Shown: in pieces, positions 39,414 through 49,361 of the stretch
How the letters are laid out: each line of letters begins with the position of its first letter
Numbering within the stretch: position 1 is the stretch's first letter
DNA from: Anabaena catenula FACHB-362
GTDB lineage: Bacteria > Cyanobacteriota > Cyanobacteriia > Cyanobacteriales > Nostocaceae
Reading direction: 5' to 3'
Assembly: GCF_014698735.1 (NCBI RefSeq)
Contig: NZ_JACJTQ010000031.1
Span: 1 to 64,000, forward strand
Length of the DNA: 64,000 nt
The notes under the pieces: model-generated
What the model saw: only the letters and a program-made list of their open reading frames with translations
Databases searched by the model: none
Told to the model about the DNA's origin: nothing
Position numbers and translations under genes: made by a program

Positions 39414-39803
39414 TTACTTAATGGTGACTTTACCGCCAGCTTCTTCGATACGCTTCTTGATATCTTCAGCAGCTTCCTTAGCTACAGCTTCCTTAACGGG
39501 CTTGGGAGCAGCTTCTACCAAGTCTTTAGCTTCTTTCAGACCCAAACCAGTGATTTCACGGACAATCTTCAGGACAGCAATCTTCTTATCAGCTGGAACT
39601 GACTCTAAAATTGCATCAAACTCGGTTTTTTCTTCTACTACTTCAGCAGCAGCAGCACCAGGAGCAGCCATCATCATCATTCCACCAGCGGCTGGAGCAG
39701 CACTTACTCCAAAAGCTTCTTCAATTTGCTTAACTAATTCAGAAGCTTCGAGCAAGGTCAAGGATTTCAATTGTTCTAAAATTTGTTCGGTTGCAGCAGA
39801 CAT
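39414..39803 (-). CDS. rplL: 50S ribosomal protein L7/L12
   Basis: The 129-residue protein is the ribosomal stalk protein L7/L12. It has the N-terminal dimerisation domain, an Ala/Gly/Met-rich hinge (about 36-52) and the conserved C-terminal factor-binding domain [20 protein letters not shown] to [13 protein letters not shown]. It recruits elongation and initiation factors. It lies 104 bases after rplJ on the minus strand and ends the cluster. Confidence 0.97.
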   Translation of the reverse strand: MSAATEQILEQLKSLTLLEASELVKQIEEAFGVSAAPAAGGMMMMAAPGAAAAEVVEEKTEFDAILESVPADKKIAVLKIVREITGLGLKEAKDLVEAAPKPVKEAVAKEAAEDIKKRIEEAGGKVTIK

Positions 39804-39907
39804 TGATATAACTCCTGTAATGTTTGATTAGTTATTTAGTCATTAGTAATAAGTCATTGGTCATTAGTTATTACTCTTGACCATGATCTATCAACTAATG
39901 AAGTATT

Positions 39908-40483
39908 TTACTCAGCAGCACTTTCGACAGCATTTTCGGCAGCACTTTCTGTAGTACCACTTTCTTCTTTCTCAGCCACAGCCTGCAAAGCACGAGCCAA
40001 AGAACTGGGAACTTCGTTGATACCCACAGCAACTTTGGTCGCCAAAGCGTTGATAGCTCCAGCAATTTGCGCCATGAGTTGTTCCTTAGATGGCAAGTCT
40101 CCTAAAGCCTTGACATCAGTTTCTTTCAGCAGGCGACCGTCCATAACGCCACCACGAAGTTCTGTCTTCTTGGTAACTTTTTGGAACTCTTGGTAGCTCT
40201 TAATTGCAGATGAGAAATCTTCTTTGACTAGCAAAAAAGCGGAAGAACCTTTGAGCAATTCCGACAATGGCTGCCATTTTTCTTGATCTTGAATGGCAAT
40301 GCCCATAAAGGTGTTTTTAGTCACCTTACAAACTGTGCCACTAGGACGTAAACGCCGCCGTAAGTCAGTGATTTCAGCAACTGTTAAACCCTGATAATCA
40401 ATTACCAGTGCTAAAGTTGATTCACTCAAAGTCTCTTTGAGATCAGCGACAATCTCTTTTTTATTTTCTAAAGTTCGACCCAT
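39908..40483 (-). CDS. rplJ: 50S ribosomal protein L10
   Basis: The 191-residue protein is L10, the base of the stalk that holds L7/L12 dimers. The start [18 protein letters not shown] and the motif [21 protein letters not shown] are diagnostic; the C-terminal helix that binds L7/L12 is followed by a Glu/Ala/Ser-rich tail. The 420-base gap to rplA is unusually long and contains a hairpin and a mobile-element copy. Confidence 0.97.
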   Translation of the reverse strand: MGRTLENKKEIVADLKETLSESTLALVIDYQGLTVAEITDLRRRLRPSGTVCKVTKNTFMGIAIQDQEKWQPLSELLKGSSAFLLVKEDFSSAIKSYQEFQKVTKKTELRGGVMDGRLLKETDVKALGDLPSKEQLMAQIAGAINALATKVAVGINEVPSSLARALQAVAEKEESGTTESAAENAVESAAE

Positions 40484-40527
40484 ACTTTTTTCACCTCCAA
40501 GGGCAAAATTTTATCAGTTATCAGTGA

Positions 40528-40628
40528 TAGCAGGTGACTCTTAACAGGTGACAGGTGACAGTGCTAGAAGCCTTTTATTGTCAAAGTTTGAGGATTGGTT
40601 GATGTCCTAAACGCCTTGTCCGTTGCTA
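40528..40628 (-). mobile_element. Family A element, copy 3 (101 bp, diverged)
   Basis: This copy has the same ends (TAGCAGGTGAC ... CGTTGCTA) and the same length, 101 bp, as copies 1 and 2, but is clearly diverged (roughly three-quarters identical to copy 2 by eye). The right flank is TA while the left flank is GA, so the duplication has decayed. It lies between a hairpin at 40690-40714 and the rplJ start, in the operon leader of rplJ-rplL. Confidence 0.75.
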
Positions 40629-40689
40629 TATCAGTTATTACTATTTACTGTTCACTGTTTAACTGTTTACTGACCAACCGAAAACAATT

Positions 40690-40714
40690 AACCCCAGCTA
40701 TCTTAGCCGGGGTT
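40690..40714 (-). terminator. Hairpin upstream of rplJ (attenuator or terminator)
   Basis: On the minus strand AACCCCGGCTA pairs with TAGCTGGGGTT (11 bp with one G-U) around AGA and is followed by AATTGTTTT. It lies in the rplA-rplJ gap where many bacteria carry an L10 leader. It could attenuate rplJ-rplL or end the upstream transcript. I cannot identify the L10-binding kink-turn. Confidence 0.6.
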
Positions 40715-40903
40715 TCACAGTAGTACTTTTAATGCCGCAGTTATCATACATATATGTTGATAAAACATCAGGCAATCAAAGCATCAACCTAGGCAGGATA
40801 TTAAGCTGTTAGCACCTGCTGTCTCCGGCTTTGCCTATTTAATTTTGGTAATTGGTAATTAGGTAATTAGTATTTCAGCTACTACCCACTACCCATCACC
40901 CAA

Positions 40904-41620
40904 TTAAGCTGCTTCGTTCAGTTTTAAATCTCGTAGGGCGCTAATATCGATTTTAATCGATGGACCCATAGTGGCAGAGACGTAAAATGTACGCCAATAA
41001 CGACCTTTGGCTCCTGAAGGACGGTTACGGTCAATTGTCTCTTGCAACGCTTTGAGGTTGACTAACAGATCTTCTGGGGCAAAGGATGCCTTACCAAACA
41101 TAACATGGACAATCCCAGTTCGATCAGCACGGAATTCTAATTTACCAGCTTTGAATTCTGCGATCGCACTTGCTATGTCAAATGTCACAGTTCCACCCTT
41201 GGGTGAGGGCATCAAACCACGGGGACCTAGCAACTTACCAAGCTTTGCTACTTGTGGCATCACATCTGGTGTAGCAATCAGCTTATCAAAATCCATCCGC
41301 CCTTTTTGGATTTCGTCAATTAATTCTTCTGAACCAGCGATATCAGCACCAGCATTTGTAGCTTCGTTGACTTTTTCACCTCTAGCAATCACTGCTACCC
41401 GGACGATTTGTCCAGTACCCTTAGGCAGTGCTACTGTTGTCCGCAACTGTTGGTCTGTATATTTCGGGTCAATTCCTAGCCGGATATGTGCTTCTGCGGC
41501 TTCGGCGAATTTAGCTGTTGCTGTCTCTTTTAACAGAGCTAAAGCCTCTATAGGTGTATAGTCTCTGTCTTCTACTTTGTCTTGCAACGCCTCTAATCGG
41601 CGTGATATTTTCTTTCCCAT
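40904..41620 (-). CDS. rplA: 50S ribosomal protein L1
   Basis: The 238-residue protein is L1, which forms the mobile stalk near the exit site and binds 23S rRNA. Motifs include [15 protein letters not shown] at the start, the [20 protein letters not shown] core and the C-terminal [20 protein letters not shown]. It follows rplK after a 108-base spacer with AT-rich repeats. Confidence 0.97.
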   Translation of the reverse strand: MGKKISRRLEALQDKVEDRDYTPIEALALLKETATAKFAEAAEAHIRLGIDPKYTDQQLRTTVALPKGTGQIVRVAVIARGEKVNEATNAGADIAGSEELIDEIQKGRMDFDKLIATPDVMPQVAKLGKLLGPRGLMPSPKGGTVTFDIASAIAEFKAGKLEFRADRTGIVHVMFGKASFAPEDLLVNLKALQETIDRNRPSGAKGRYWRTFYVSATMGPSIKIDISALRDLKLNEAA

Positions 41621-41728
41621 TTTTTGCTCCTGGGGTGATATCGAAGTTGCGCTTCTCCCCCAATTAAATTTTGGATTTTAGATTTTGGATTGAAACTGAG
41701 TTTTTAACTCCCAATGCCAAATTCAAAA

Positions 41729-42154
41729 TTAGTCTGCTACAGTCACGCCCATATTTTTGGCGGTTCCTTCCACAATATTCATTGCCGCGTCGATATCGTT
41801 GGCATTGAGGTCAGGAAGTTTGGTTTGAGCAATTTCTCTCAACTGCGCTCTGGTAATGCTCCCAACTTTCTTTTTGTTAGGTTCATTAGATCCGCGCTCA
41901 ATTTTCGCTGCCTTGCGAATCAATACTGATGCTGGAGGTGTTTTGAGTACAAATGTAAAACTCCGGTCTTCAAAAACCGAAATTTCTACAGGTATTACCA
42001 TCCCAGCTTGGTCTGCTGTTTTGGCATTGTACTCTTTGCAGAACATCATGATGTTAACGCCATGTTGACCCAATGCTGGGCCTACTGGCGGTGCTGGGTT
42101 GGCTTTTCCAGCATTCAGGGCCAGTTTAATGACCGCTACTACTTTCTTCGCCAT
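41729..42154 (-). CDS. rplK: 50S ribosomal protein L11
   Basis: The 141-residue protein is L11, part of the GTPase-associated centre. It has the Pro-rich N-terminal domain [20 protein letters not shown] and the rRNA-binding C-terminal domain with the [10 protein letters not shown] end. It begins 6 bases after the nusG stop, which suggests translational coupling. Confidence 0.97.
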   Translation of the reverse strand: MAKKVVAVIKLALNAGKANPAPPVGPALGQHGVNIMMFCKEYNAKTADQAGMVIPVEISVFEDRSFTFVLKTPPASVLIRKAAKIERGSNEPNKKKVGSITRAQLREIAQTKLPDLNANDIDAAMNIVEGTAKNMGVTVAD

Positions 42155-42160
42155 TTGGAT

Positions 42161-42811
42161 TTAGCTCTGTTTTTCTACCTGATTAAATTCCAATTCTACT
42201 GGTGTATCTCGTCCGAAAATCGAGAGTAGAGCTTTTAGCTTACTTCGTTCTGGCGAAACTTCAATCACCTCGCCTTCAAAGTCCTTAAATGGACCAGAAA
42301 GTACAATGATCTTATCACCTGTAGCCATGTCAATTTTGACTAATGGCTCTTGTTCACTGGTTTGTTTGAATATACGTTCTACTTCTGAATTGCTCAGTGG
42401 TACTGGTTTTACGTGTCCGCGACCCTTGCCGGTACCACGTTTTTGTTCTGCTCCCACAAAATTGATTACGTGAGAGGTATTTCGTACCACCTGCCAAGTA
42501 TCATCAGGAATTTGCTTAGTTGCCGGATCTAAGATTAACCGCACTAGCACGTAACCAGGAAAAACCTTTTCTTCTGTGTGCTGGCGGCTACCATCTTTAC
42601 GGATTTTCACCGCTGGCGTGTGTGGAATTTCCACCTGAATGATTTTGTCAGCGACATCAAAGGTTTGGATGCGCTGCTCTAAGTTTGTCTTCACGCGCTT
42701 CTCACAGCCTGAGGCTACTTGCACTGCATACCAGCGTGCTTCCTTGATCGCTGTTTCTAGTGCTTCCTCTGACTGCAACGTATCCAGTGGTTCGTCTGTT
42801 GCAAAAGTCAT
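42161..42811 (-). CDS. nusG: Transcription termination/antitermination factor NusG
   Basis: The 216-residue protein has an N-terminal NGN domain (RWYAVQVASGCEKRVKTNL, about 28-46, binding RNA polymerase) and a C-terminal KOW domain (VLSGPFKDFEGEVIE). I chose the ATG at 42811 rather than a TTG at 42835: its A is also the last base of the secE stop (TGATG), a classic coupled junction. NusG modulates pausing and couples transcription to translation. Confidence 0.95.
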   Translation of the reverse strand: MTFATDEPLDTLQSEEALETAIKEARWYAVQVASGCEKRVKTNLEQRIQTFDVADKIIQVEIPHTPAVKIRKDGSRQHTEEKVFPGYVLVRLILDPATKQIPDDTWQVVRNTSHVINFVGAEQKRGTGKGRGHVKPVPLSNSEVERIFKQTSEQEPLVKIDMATGDKIIVLSGPFKDFEGEVIEVSPERSKLKALLSIFGRDTPVELEFNQVEKQS

Positions 42812-43032
42812 CAGAATACCTGTTTTGCTGCCCAAGCAAACAATCCATCGACCAAATATATCAAAGATGCGGAGAGTGTCACCATTAACAACACAGCTGC
42901 TGATTCACTCACCAACTGCTGCCGACTGGGCCAAACTACTTTTTCAAGTTCTTCTTTTGTTCCTTGGAAGAAATTGTTCAAGCTGAACCCATTTCCGGTT
43001 TCTGGCATTTCTGCTTCATTTTTTTTGGCCAC
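42811..43032 (-). CDS. secE: Preprotein translocase subunit SecE
   Basis: The 73-residue protein is the short one-helix form of SecE. The conserved amphipathic part LNNFFQGTKEELEKVVWPSR precedes a single transmembrane helix (about 45-65). It is an essential partner of SecY in protein export. Its stop overlaps the nusG start by one base, the usual secE-nusG arrangement. Confidence 0.95.
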   Translation of the reverse strand: MAKKNEAEMPETGNGFSLNNFFQGTKEELEKVVWPSRQQLVSESAAVLLMVTLSASLIYLVDGLFAWAAKQVF

Positions 43033-43218
43033 GGTTGTTATCCCCCCCGTTTCTTACATAGCTACACCTTGCTAGTTTTCGTCAAGGTTTACAGCTTCGA
43101 CCCCATTTAATGGAAACAAATAAGCTGCAAGCAAAAATAATTATACCCGAAATTTTCAACACTAACTGCCATTTTAGCAGATGCGTTTTCGTTTCGGGCT
43201 ATATTTTTTGCTTTTAAG

Positions 43219-43291
43219 CGCGCCCTGGAGGACTTGAACCCCCGACATCAGGTTTTGGAGACCTGCGTTCTACCAACTGAACTAAGAGCGC
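43219..43291 (-). tRNA. trnW: tRNA-Trp (CCA)
   Basis: The minus strand from 43291 folds into a tRNA of 73 bases without CCA: acceptor GCGCTCT pairs with AGGGCGC (one G-U), the D arm is GTTCAGTTGGTAGAAC, the anticodon arm CAGGTCTCCAAAACCTG has anticodon CCA, and the T arm has GGGGGTTCAAGTCCTCC. It sits between rplS and secE, a placement common in bacteria. Confidence 0.95.
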
Positions 43292-43441
43292 ACAAGCTGT
43301 CTTTGTTCCAGTCATTGCGCTGAACTTTTTTAGTTTAACGCAATTTCGACTTTGATTATAACTTAATTTTCTTGGGAAAGCAAGTGAGCGGCAGATGCCG
43401 CTTGGAGGCTGAGATTTCTCTCCTCGCTTTGGCGGATTGAA

Positions 43442-43804
43442 TCACAAAGAGCGGTCAAACCGTTGTTTAATCCGGGTGGCTTTGCCAACGCGATCGCGCA
43501 GGTAATATAGTTTAGCACGTCGCACTTTACCACGTCGCAATACTTTGATACTGTCAATCCGAGGAGAATGCAACAAAAATACGCGCTCAACGCCGACACC
43601 TTGGAAAACCTTGCGGACGGTGATGGTTTCATTAATTCCGCCGTTGCGTCTAGCGATTACCACTCCTTCATAAGGTTGGACGCGGTATTTATCGCCTTCT
43701 TTAATTTTTACTCCTACCTTGACTGTGTCGCCCACATAAATTACGGGCAAATCTGACCTTAGTTGTTCCGCTTCAATCGAGCGAATAATTTCTTGAGCGT
43801 TCAT
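43442..43804 (-). CDS. rplS: 50S ribosomal protein L19
   Basis: The 120-residue protein is L19, which bridges the two ribosomal subunits. Diagnostic stretches are [20 protein letters not shown], the [20 protein letters not shown] core and the [20 protein letters not shown] end. It is the first gene of the minus-strand series rplS-trnW-secE-nusG-rplK-rplA-rplJ-rplL. Confidence 0.97.
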   Translation of the reverse strand: MNAQEIIRSIEAEQLRSDLPVIYVGDTVKVGVKIKEGDKYRVQPYEGVVIARRNGGINETITVRKVFQGVGVERVFLLHSPRIDSIKVLRRGKVRRAKLYYLRDRVGKATRIKQRFDRSL

Positions 43805-45048
43805 AGTTTCTCCAAATTTTCTGAAAAAAACTCACGATCATCAATCATAAATCCATAACTGCCTGACAGTCCAGCTATTTCCAATTATTGATGTTGGTTG
43901 TTGAAAATGCCGAACAACCTATTCTGAGGACATCAACGTAAGTGGCTAGTTGAAGAAGAGGAGTCAGGAGTCTGGGATCAATTTTGACCCTTAAAACCGT
44001 GAATTTCGAGTTTATTTTTCCCTAAACTCGTCATTTCCCCGTCTTTATTATAGAGCTAGTACCCCTGGGCAGAATTAAAAATTAAAAATTGAAACAGCCG
44101 ACTCCACAAGCTTTTCAGGAGTTTTTAATGGTTCATTAACTTACGCCGCGCTGTACTAGCAACTGGGGTAATATGAAATTTACCATTCATCTCACTACCT
44201 ATACAACCTACACTCCTCTCCCTACAAGGGGAATGTGGGTTCTAAAGCCTCTCTTCTTGTAGCAGGGAGAGGTCTTTTGGTAAAGTTTATGGCTTTCTAA
44301 ACATCTTCTCCAACTTAGGTTAGATATAACCATGCGGATATAACTGCACTATAGCAAGTTTTAACCCATCTTTATCATTCGTATAAAGCATCCGGATAAA
44401 GAGTCGGTTATGAAACAACAGGAGCAAATTTTGAGCTTGATTATCTTATCTTGTGCGCCTAACCCACCCTATCAAGCTGTAACAATCTCCGTCCGCAATA
44501 TGTCTAAATTTTTATCAGTTATGGCACAAAAATAGTGTTCACTGATTGCAGTATCAGAGAATATGGGGATGAGTTCAATTACATTTATAAAAATATAAAA
44601 AATAAAATCAGGCTGTATATAATCGAGCAGAAATAAAGATTGCAATAACATAAAACTGATGAAGAACATTAACTTTCGCAGAAAATAAGGATACTTGTTT
44701 TCTTTTCTATTGTTCTTAATTAGTTCAGATCAGCGGATGTAATGAATTACGTCCAAATGTTTAGGCTACAGTTTTTGAGCAATTTTTTAGTTTGATTATC
44801 CCTAAAAGGATGGTGGGTTTATTTCCCTCCATTAAATATTAATGGATATCTAAATTATACTGCAACCGTTTCATAGTTTAACCAAATATGGAACCCCCCT
44901 CCAAAACTCTCTTCCGTAAGGGAGATGCCTAAAACTTGGTTTTTGTATTATTAAAAAGTAAGGTTTCTATACTTTTTGAGTATACATAGTTATCTTTTTT
45001 TGTGCCTTTCTACTTAATTAAAAATTTTCGACACCAATTTCCAAGATT
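43805..45048. other. 1.24-kb AT-rich gap
   Basis: This gap lies between divergent rplS and a glycosyltransferase gene and must hold both promoters. It is AT-rich. A 65-codon frame on the minus strand at 44472-44669 is hydrophobic and has no convincing start; I do not call it. A CCTCTCCCT/AGGGAGAGG inverted pair lies at about 44216-44270. I see no RNA gene. Confidence 0.5.
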
Positions 45049-46137
45049 ATGAGAATCATCCATATATTGAATCATGTTCAAGAAATCGGTAATGGCATTG
45101 TCAATGTAGCTGTAGACATTGCCTGTTTACAAGCCAAAAATGGTCATGATGTTGCTGTAATTTCTGGTGGGGGAGAATATGAAACATTATTATATAAATA
45201 TGGTGTCAAACACTACGAAATAGACCAAAGTCGAAACCCAATCAATATTATTAAAGCAGCGGGGGCTTATCGGAAAATTGTACAACAGTTTCAGCCCGAT
45301 ATTGTTCATGCTCATATGATGACTGGGATAGTTTTAGCAAGTATCTTGAGACTAAGAAATAGGTATGCTTTAATTTCCACAGTCCACAATGAATTCCAGC
45401 GTTCTAGTTTGTTGATGGGTTTAGCAGATAGGGTAATTGCTGTTAGTCAGGCTGTGCAAACTTCAATGGTGCGACGTGGTATTCCTGAGAATAAGTTACG
45501 GGTAATACGCAATGGGACGTTGGGGAGTCCTCGGACTCGAAAAATATCAGATTATCAACCTTTAAATTTACAACATCCAGCGATCGCAACGGTAGCGGGA
45601 ATGTATACACGTAAAGGCATCACTGAGTTAATTGCAGCCTTTGAGCAAATTGCTCAGGATTTCCCCACAGCGCATCTTTATCTAGTGGGAAATGGCCCTG
45701 ATAGAGAAATATTTGCAGCCCAAGCACAAGCAACTTCTGTCAGCAGTCGTATCCATTTTGAAGGATTCCAATCAGAACCCCAAGGCTACTTACTGTCTTG
45801 TGATATTTTTGTTCTTGCTTCTCACCGTGACCCATGTCCCCTTGTACTTTCAGAAGCAAGGGAAGCAGGGGCTGCCATTATTGCTACAGAGGTAGATGGT
45901 ATCCCCGAAGCCTTAGATCATGGTCAAGCTGGCGTTTTAGTACCAGCTAAAAATAGTCAAGCTTTAGCTGAAGCATTAGTCAAGCTATTAAGTAACCCAG
46001 ATATCCTCCAAACTTGGCAAAATCGGTCACAGGAAAATTTAGATTCACTAAGTATTGCCCGTGTACATCAGGAAACAATGGCAGTTTATCAGGAATTGGT
46101 AAAAGAGGAAAAAGTAAAGGAGAAAGTATTTCACTGA
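45049..46137 (+). CDS. Family 4 glycosyltransferase
   Basis: The 362-residue protein has the GT-B fold of GT4 retaining glycosyltransferases. The N-terminal half contains IVHAHMMTGIVLAS, and the C-terminal half contains VAGMYTRKGITELIAAF, the donor-site PLVLSEAREAGAAIIATEV and GQAGVLVPAKN. It probably adds a sugar to a lipid or polysaccharide. The acceptor is unknown. Its stop overlaps the end of the convergent RND pump gene by 7 bases. Confidence 0.85.
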   Translation: MRIIHILNHVQEIGNGIVNVAVDIACLQAKNGHDVAVISGGGEYETLLYKYGVKHYEIDQSRNPINIIKAAGAYRKIVQQFQPDIVHAHMMTGIVLASILRLRNRYALISTVHNEFQRSSLLMGLADRVIAVSQAVQTSMVRRGIPENKLRVIRNGTLGSPRTRKISDYQPLNLQHPAIATVAGMYTRKGITELIAAFEQIAQDFPTAHLYLVGNGPDREIFAAQAQATSVSSRIHFEGFQSEPQGYLLSCDIFVLASHRDPCPLVLSEAREAGAAIIATEVDGIPEALDHGQAGVLVPAKNSQALAEALVKLLSNPDILQTWQNRSQENLDSLSIARVHQETMAVYQELVKEEKVKEKVFH

Positions 46138-49100
46138 TACTTCTTTTTCCAAATCCGCAACTTGATAAATATGGGTTTTGCCCAATGTCCACCGATTAAG
46201 TCGTGTAGCAAAGTATAAAAACAGGGAATTATAAACAGTGTTAGCAACGTTGCTAAAGACAAACCAGAAAATACCACTACACCCAATGGTTGGAGAAATT
46301 CTGAACCTTCTCCAATTCCCAAAGCGAGGGGGAACATACCTAAAACAGTCGTAATGGTTGTCATCAAAATGGGGCGTAGACGTTGGGGTGCGGCTTTTAA
46401 AATTGCGGTTTTGCGGTCAATGTGTTCTCGTTCCCGAAGTTGATTAGCCAGTTCCACCATAATAATGGCGTTGTTAACCACAATACCTACTAACAAGACC
46501 GCACCGACAACTACTGTTGCACCAATGGCGGTTTCAGTAATATAAAGCCCAAAAATGCCCCCAGCTAATGCTAGAGGAATGGTAAACAAAATTACTAAAG
46601 GGTCTACGAGGGAATTGTATTGTACAGCCATGACGACAAAGACTAAGAAGATGGCTAATCCCCCTAATATTTGCAGCGAGTTTTGTAGTTCTTTATTAGA
46701 TTCAGCTGTCGCACTGGGTAAAAGACTCACCCCTTGAGGGAAATTTGCAATGTTGAGGACTTGATCTACCTGTTCTAGCGCTTGAGTTAGACTTGCTCCT
46801 TCTGCCAAATTACCCGCAATTAGGAAGACTTGACGCTGATTAATCCGTTGAATTTCTCCTGGTGCTTGAGCTTCGGCAATTTTCGCTACATCACTCAAGC
46901 GGATTTGTTGATTACCTTCCACAAATAAAGGTAATCTCTCTAACTGAGAAGTTGATTGTACAGAAGCTTCGTTTAACTGTACCCGGACATCAACTAAACG
47001 GTTATTGCGTTGTAGCTGGGTGGGTATACTACCTTCAATTGCGGTCTGGATTGTGTCTCCGATATCTTTGGTATTTAAACCAACTTTTGCAACTCGTTCC
47101 CAGTCGGGTAAAATCTGAATTTCAGGTTGACGCGCATCTGCATCTGGACGGAATCGAACTGAGGTGACTTTTTGTTCTAAATTTGCTAATAATTCACCAC
47201 CGGCTTGTTCTAAAGTGTCGGAGTCATTTCCTTGGAGAATGATGTCAACATCAGCGTTGCGGATAGGGGAGTTGTTAAGAATTAAACCCCTAACTTGTCC
47301 AGGGGTGAGACGGAGACGAATATCTACTAAGTTAAGCTTGCTAAATTCTTTGGTGACACGTTCAACATAAGTTTCTACGTTTGAGCCTGGTTTAAGGGTA
47401 ATAGTACTGGAACTTCGCAGAGGGTTAGCACTACTATTATTACCAAAAAGAAAACCGCCAACTGTAGAAAATACATATTCCGTTTCTGGCTGTTGACGGA
47501 GAATGTCATCTACAGCTTTCATGACTTTTTGGTTAGTTTCTAAGGGTATACCGGGGGGAAACTGAGCAATTAAGTTGACTTGTCCGGTATTGATGCGGGG
47601 GAGAATTTCTTGGGGAAGTTGAGGCGCTATCCACCAACTACCGCCACCTAATAAGATAATTGTGATCGCTATTGTTAATAACCGCCAGCGCAATATACCA
47701 CTTAAAAAACTGCTATAAGCTCTTGTTGCTGCCTCAAAACGGCTATTAAATACCCGCAATGGCCAAAAATGATTGAGGGAACTGGAAAAGGGTAGACTTA
47801 ATAAGCGCGATGTCAGCATGGGAACAACGGTAACGGCAATTAAAATTGAAGCCGCTACAGAAAAACTGATGGTGAGAATTAACTCATTGAATAGTAATGA
47901 GATAAAACCACCAATTAATAAAAATGGCAATACTGCAACTAAATTAGTACTGGTGGAAGCAACTAAAGCTGATTCTACTTCTCGGCTGCTGTCTTCAGAT
48001 TGTTGAATAATTGACGAAGCTGATAATTTTGAGTCTTGATTGCGAATTTTTACTTGACTAATTCCCTCAGCTATGTTTTCTAACATGACGATGGAATTAT
48101 CAACGACAATTCCCACGCCTAATGCTAAACCACCTAAGCTAAAAACATTAAGTGACAAGCCAAATAAACCCATGAAAATGATAGCTGCTAAAGATGCTAG
48201 GGGAATGGAAACGACAATAATAAAGGTTTGGCGTAGAGAACCCAAAAAGAGTAAAACTGCGATCGCCGCTAAACCTGAGCCAATTAACCCAGAAGTAGTC
48301 ACATTAGCTATAGAATCACGGATAAATTTTGATTCATCTAAGGTAGCTGTGAGACTTGCTTCTAGAGGAATCACACCCCCTTTTTGCAGTTCTGCTAGAC
48401 GTTTTTTCACGCCATCGACAACATTGATGGTGTTAGCATCTGGCTGTTTTTGAATGCTGACTTTTACTGCTTCTTCGCCATTGAGAAAAACATAGACTCG
48501 CTGTTTTTCTGATCCATCAATAATTTCAGCAAAGTCTCGCAAGTAAACACGGTTTTTGATAAGAGAATTTGGCGTGGATACTTCAAAGGAAAGATTATTG
48601 ATTTCATCGGCACTTTGGAAGCGTCCCACAGTCCGGGTTAAAGCTTCTGAATTTCTTCCTAAAATCCGACCACCCGAAATATCTTGGTTGCGGCTTTGCA
48701 GTTCATTAAGTACATCTGTCAAACCTACACCAACGGCTTGTAGACGGTCTAAATCAATATTTACCCTGACTTCTTCCTTCACTCCTCCCGATACACTGAC
48801 CCCAGCAACTCCCTCTACTACGCCCAATTCACGGGCTAGTTCTTCTTCGGCAAAAACTCGTAAATCAACACCTTTAAGGGTGGGTGAAGTGATCGCAAAT
48901 TCATAAACAGGTAATTGGGAAGGATCTATTTTAAATACCCGTGCTTCTTGAATATTATCTGGTAATTGGTTTCTGGATCGGTTAAAGGCTGCTGTAGCAT
49001 CATTGAGGGCTTGGTCAATATTTCCTCCCGGTCGAAAATATAAATCCAAACTAATTTGACCTTCACGGGTTTGGGAAAAAACCTGAATTACACCTTCAGT

Positions 49101-49346
49101 CGCGGAAAAGGCTTCTTCTAGGCGTTTGGTGACTTCATCAACTGCTACCTCTGGAGAAATCCCTGGGGCTTCTATCCGTACCCCAATGCGAGGATAGGTA
49201 ATAGATGGTAATAAATCTACAGGTAAACGAATAATGAAAAATACGCCCATGACAATCACAGCCAAGGTGAGCATGAGTGTACCAATGTGTTGGCGGATAG
49301 AAATAGCACTGATACTAAAGCCGCTGTTAGTGTTTGTTGTTTGCAT
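46131..49346 (-). CDS. RND family efflux pump permease
   Basis: The 1071-residue protein is an AcrB/HAE1-type inner-membrane pump. It has a first transmembrane helix near 17-37, two large periplasmic loops (about 40-340 and 580-880) and helix bundles after each. The proton-relay segment GLALGVGIVVDNSIVMLENI in transmembrane helix 4 holds one Asp followed by Asn instead of the usual Asp pair of AcrB. It begins 15 bases after the adaptor gene, so both form one operon. The substrate is unknown. Confidence 0.92.
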   Translation of the reverse strand: MQTTNTNSGFSISAISIRQHIGTLMLTLAVIVMGVFFIIRLPVDLLPSITYPRIGVRIEAPGISPEVAVDEVTKRLEEAFSATEGVIQVFSQTREGQISLDLYFRPGGNIDQALNDATAAFNRSRNQLPDNIQEARVFKIDPSQLPVYEFAITSPTLKGVDLRVFAEEELARELGVVEGVAGVSVSGGVKEEVRVNIDLDRLQAVGVGLTDVLNELQSRNQDISGGRILGRNSEALTRTVGRFQSADEINNLSFEVSTPNSLIKNRVYLRDFAEIIDGSEKQRVYVFLNGEEAVKVSIQKQPDANTINVVDGVKKRLAELQKGGVIPLEASLTATLDESKFIRDSIANVTTSGLIGSGLAAIAVLLFLGSLRQTFIIVVSIPLASLAAIIFMGLFGLSLNVFSLGGLALGVGIVVDNSIVMLENIAEGISQVKIRNQDSKLSASSIIQQSEDSSREVESALVASTSTNLVAVLPFLLIGGFISLLFNELILTISFSVAASILIAVTVVPMLTSRLLSLPFSSSLNHFWPLRVFNSRFEAATRAYSSFLSGILRWRLLTIAITIILLGGGSWWIAPQLPQEILPRINTGQVNLIAQFPPGIPLETNQKVMKAVDDILRQQPETEYVFSTVGGFLFGNNSSANPLRSSSTITLKPGSNVETYVERVTKEFSKLNLVDIRLRLTPGQVRGLILNNSPIRNADVDIILQGNDSDTLEQAGGELLANLEQKVTSVRFRPDADARQPEIQILPDWERVAKVGLNTKDIGDTIQTAIEGSIPTQLQRNNRLVDVRVQLNEASVQSTSQLERLPLFVEGNQQIRLSDVAKIAEAQAPGEIQRINQRQVFLIAGNLAEGASLTQALEQVDQVLNIANFPQGVSLLPSATAESNKELQNSLQILGGLAIFLVFVVMAVQYNSLVDPLVILFTIPLALAGGIFGLYITETAIGATVVVGAVLLVGIVVNNAIIMVELANQLREREHIDRKTAILKAAPQRLRPILMTTITTVLGMFPLALGIGEGSEFLQPLGVVVFSGLSLATLLTLFIIPCFYTLLHDLIGGHWAKPIFIKLRIWKKKYQ

Positions 49347-49361
49347 TTTTCAAGCTTGTTG

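Noticed and set aside
44472-44669. 65-codon hydrophobic frame on the minus strand in the 1.2-kb gap
   Set aside because: No ribosome site, no recognised family, and an AT-rich composition that gives Phe/Ile-rich frames by chance.
48073-48453. 126-codon antisense frame in the RND pump gene
   Set aside because: It lies fully inside a conserved gene on the other strand and shows no domain.
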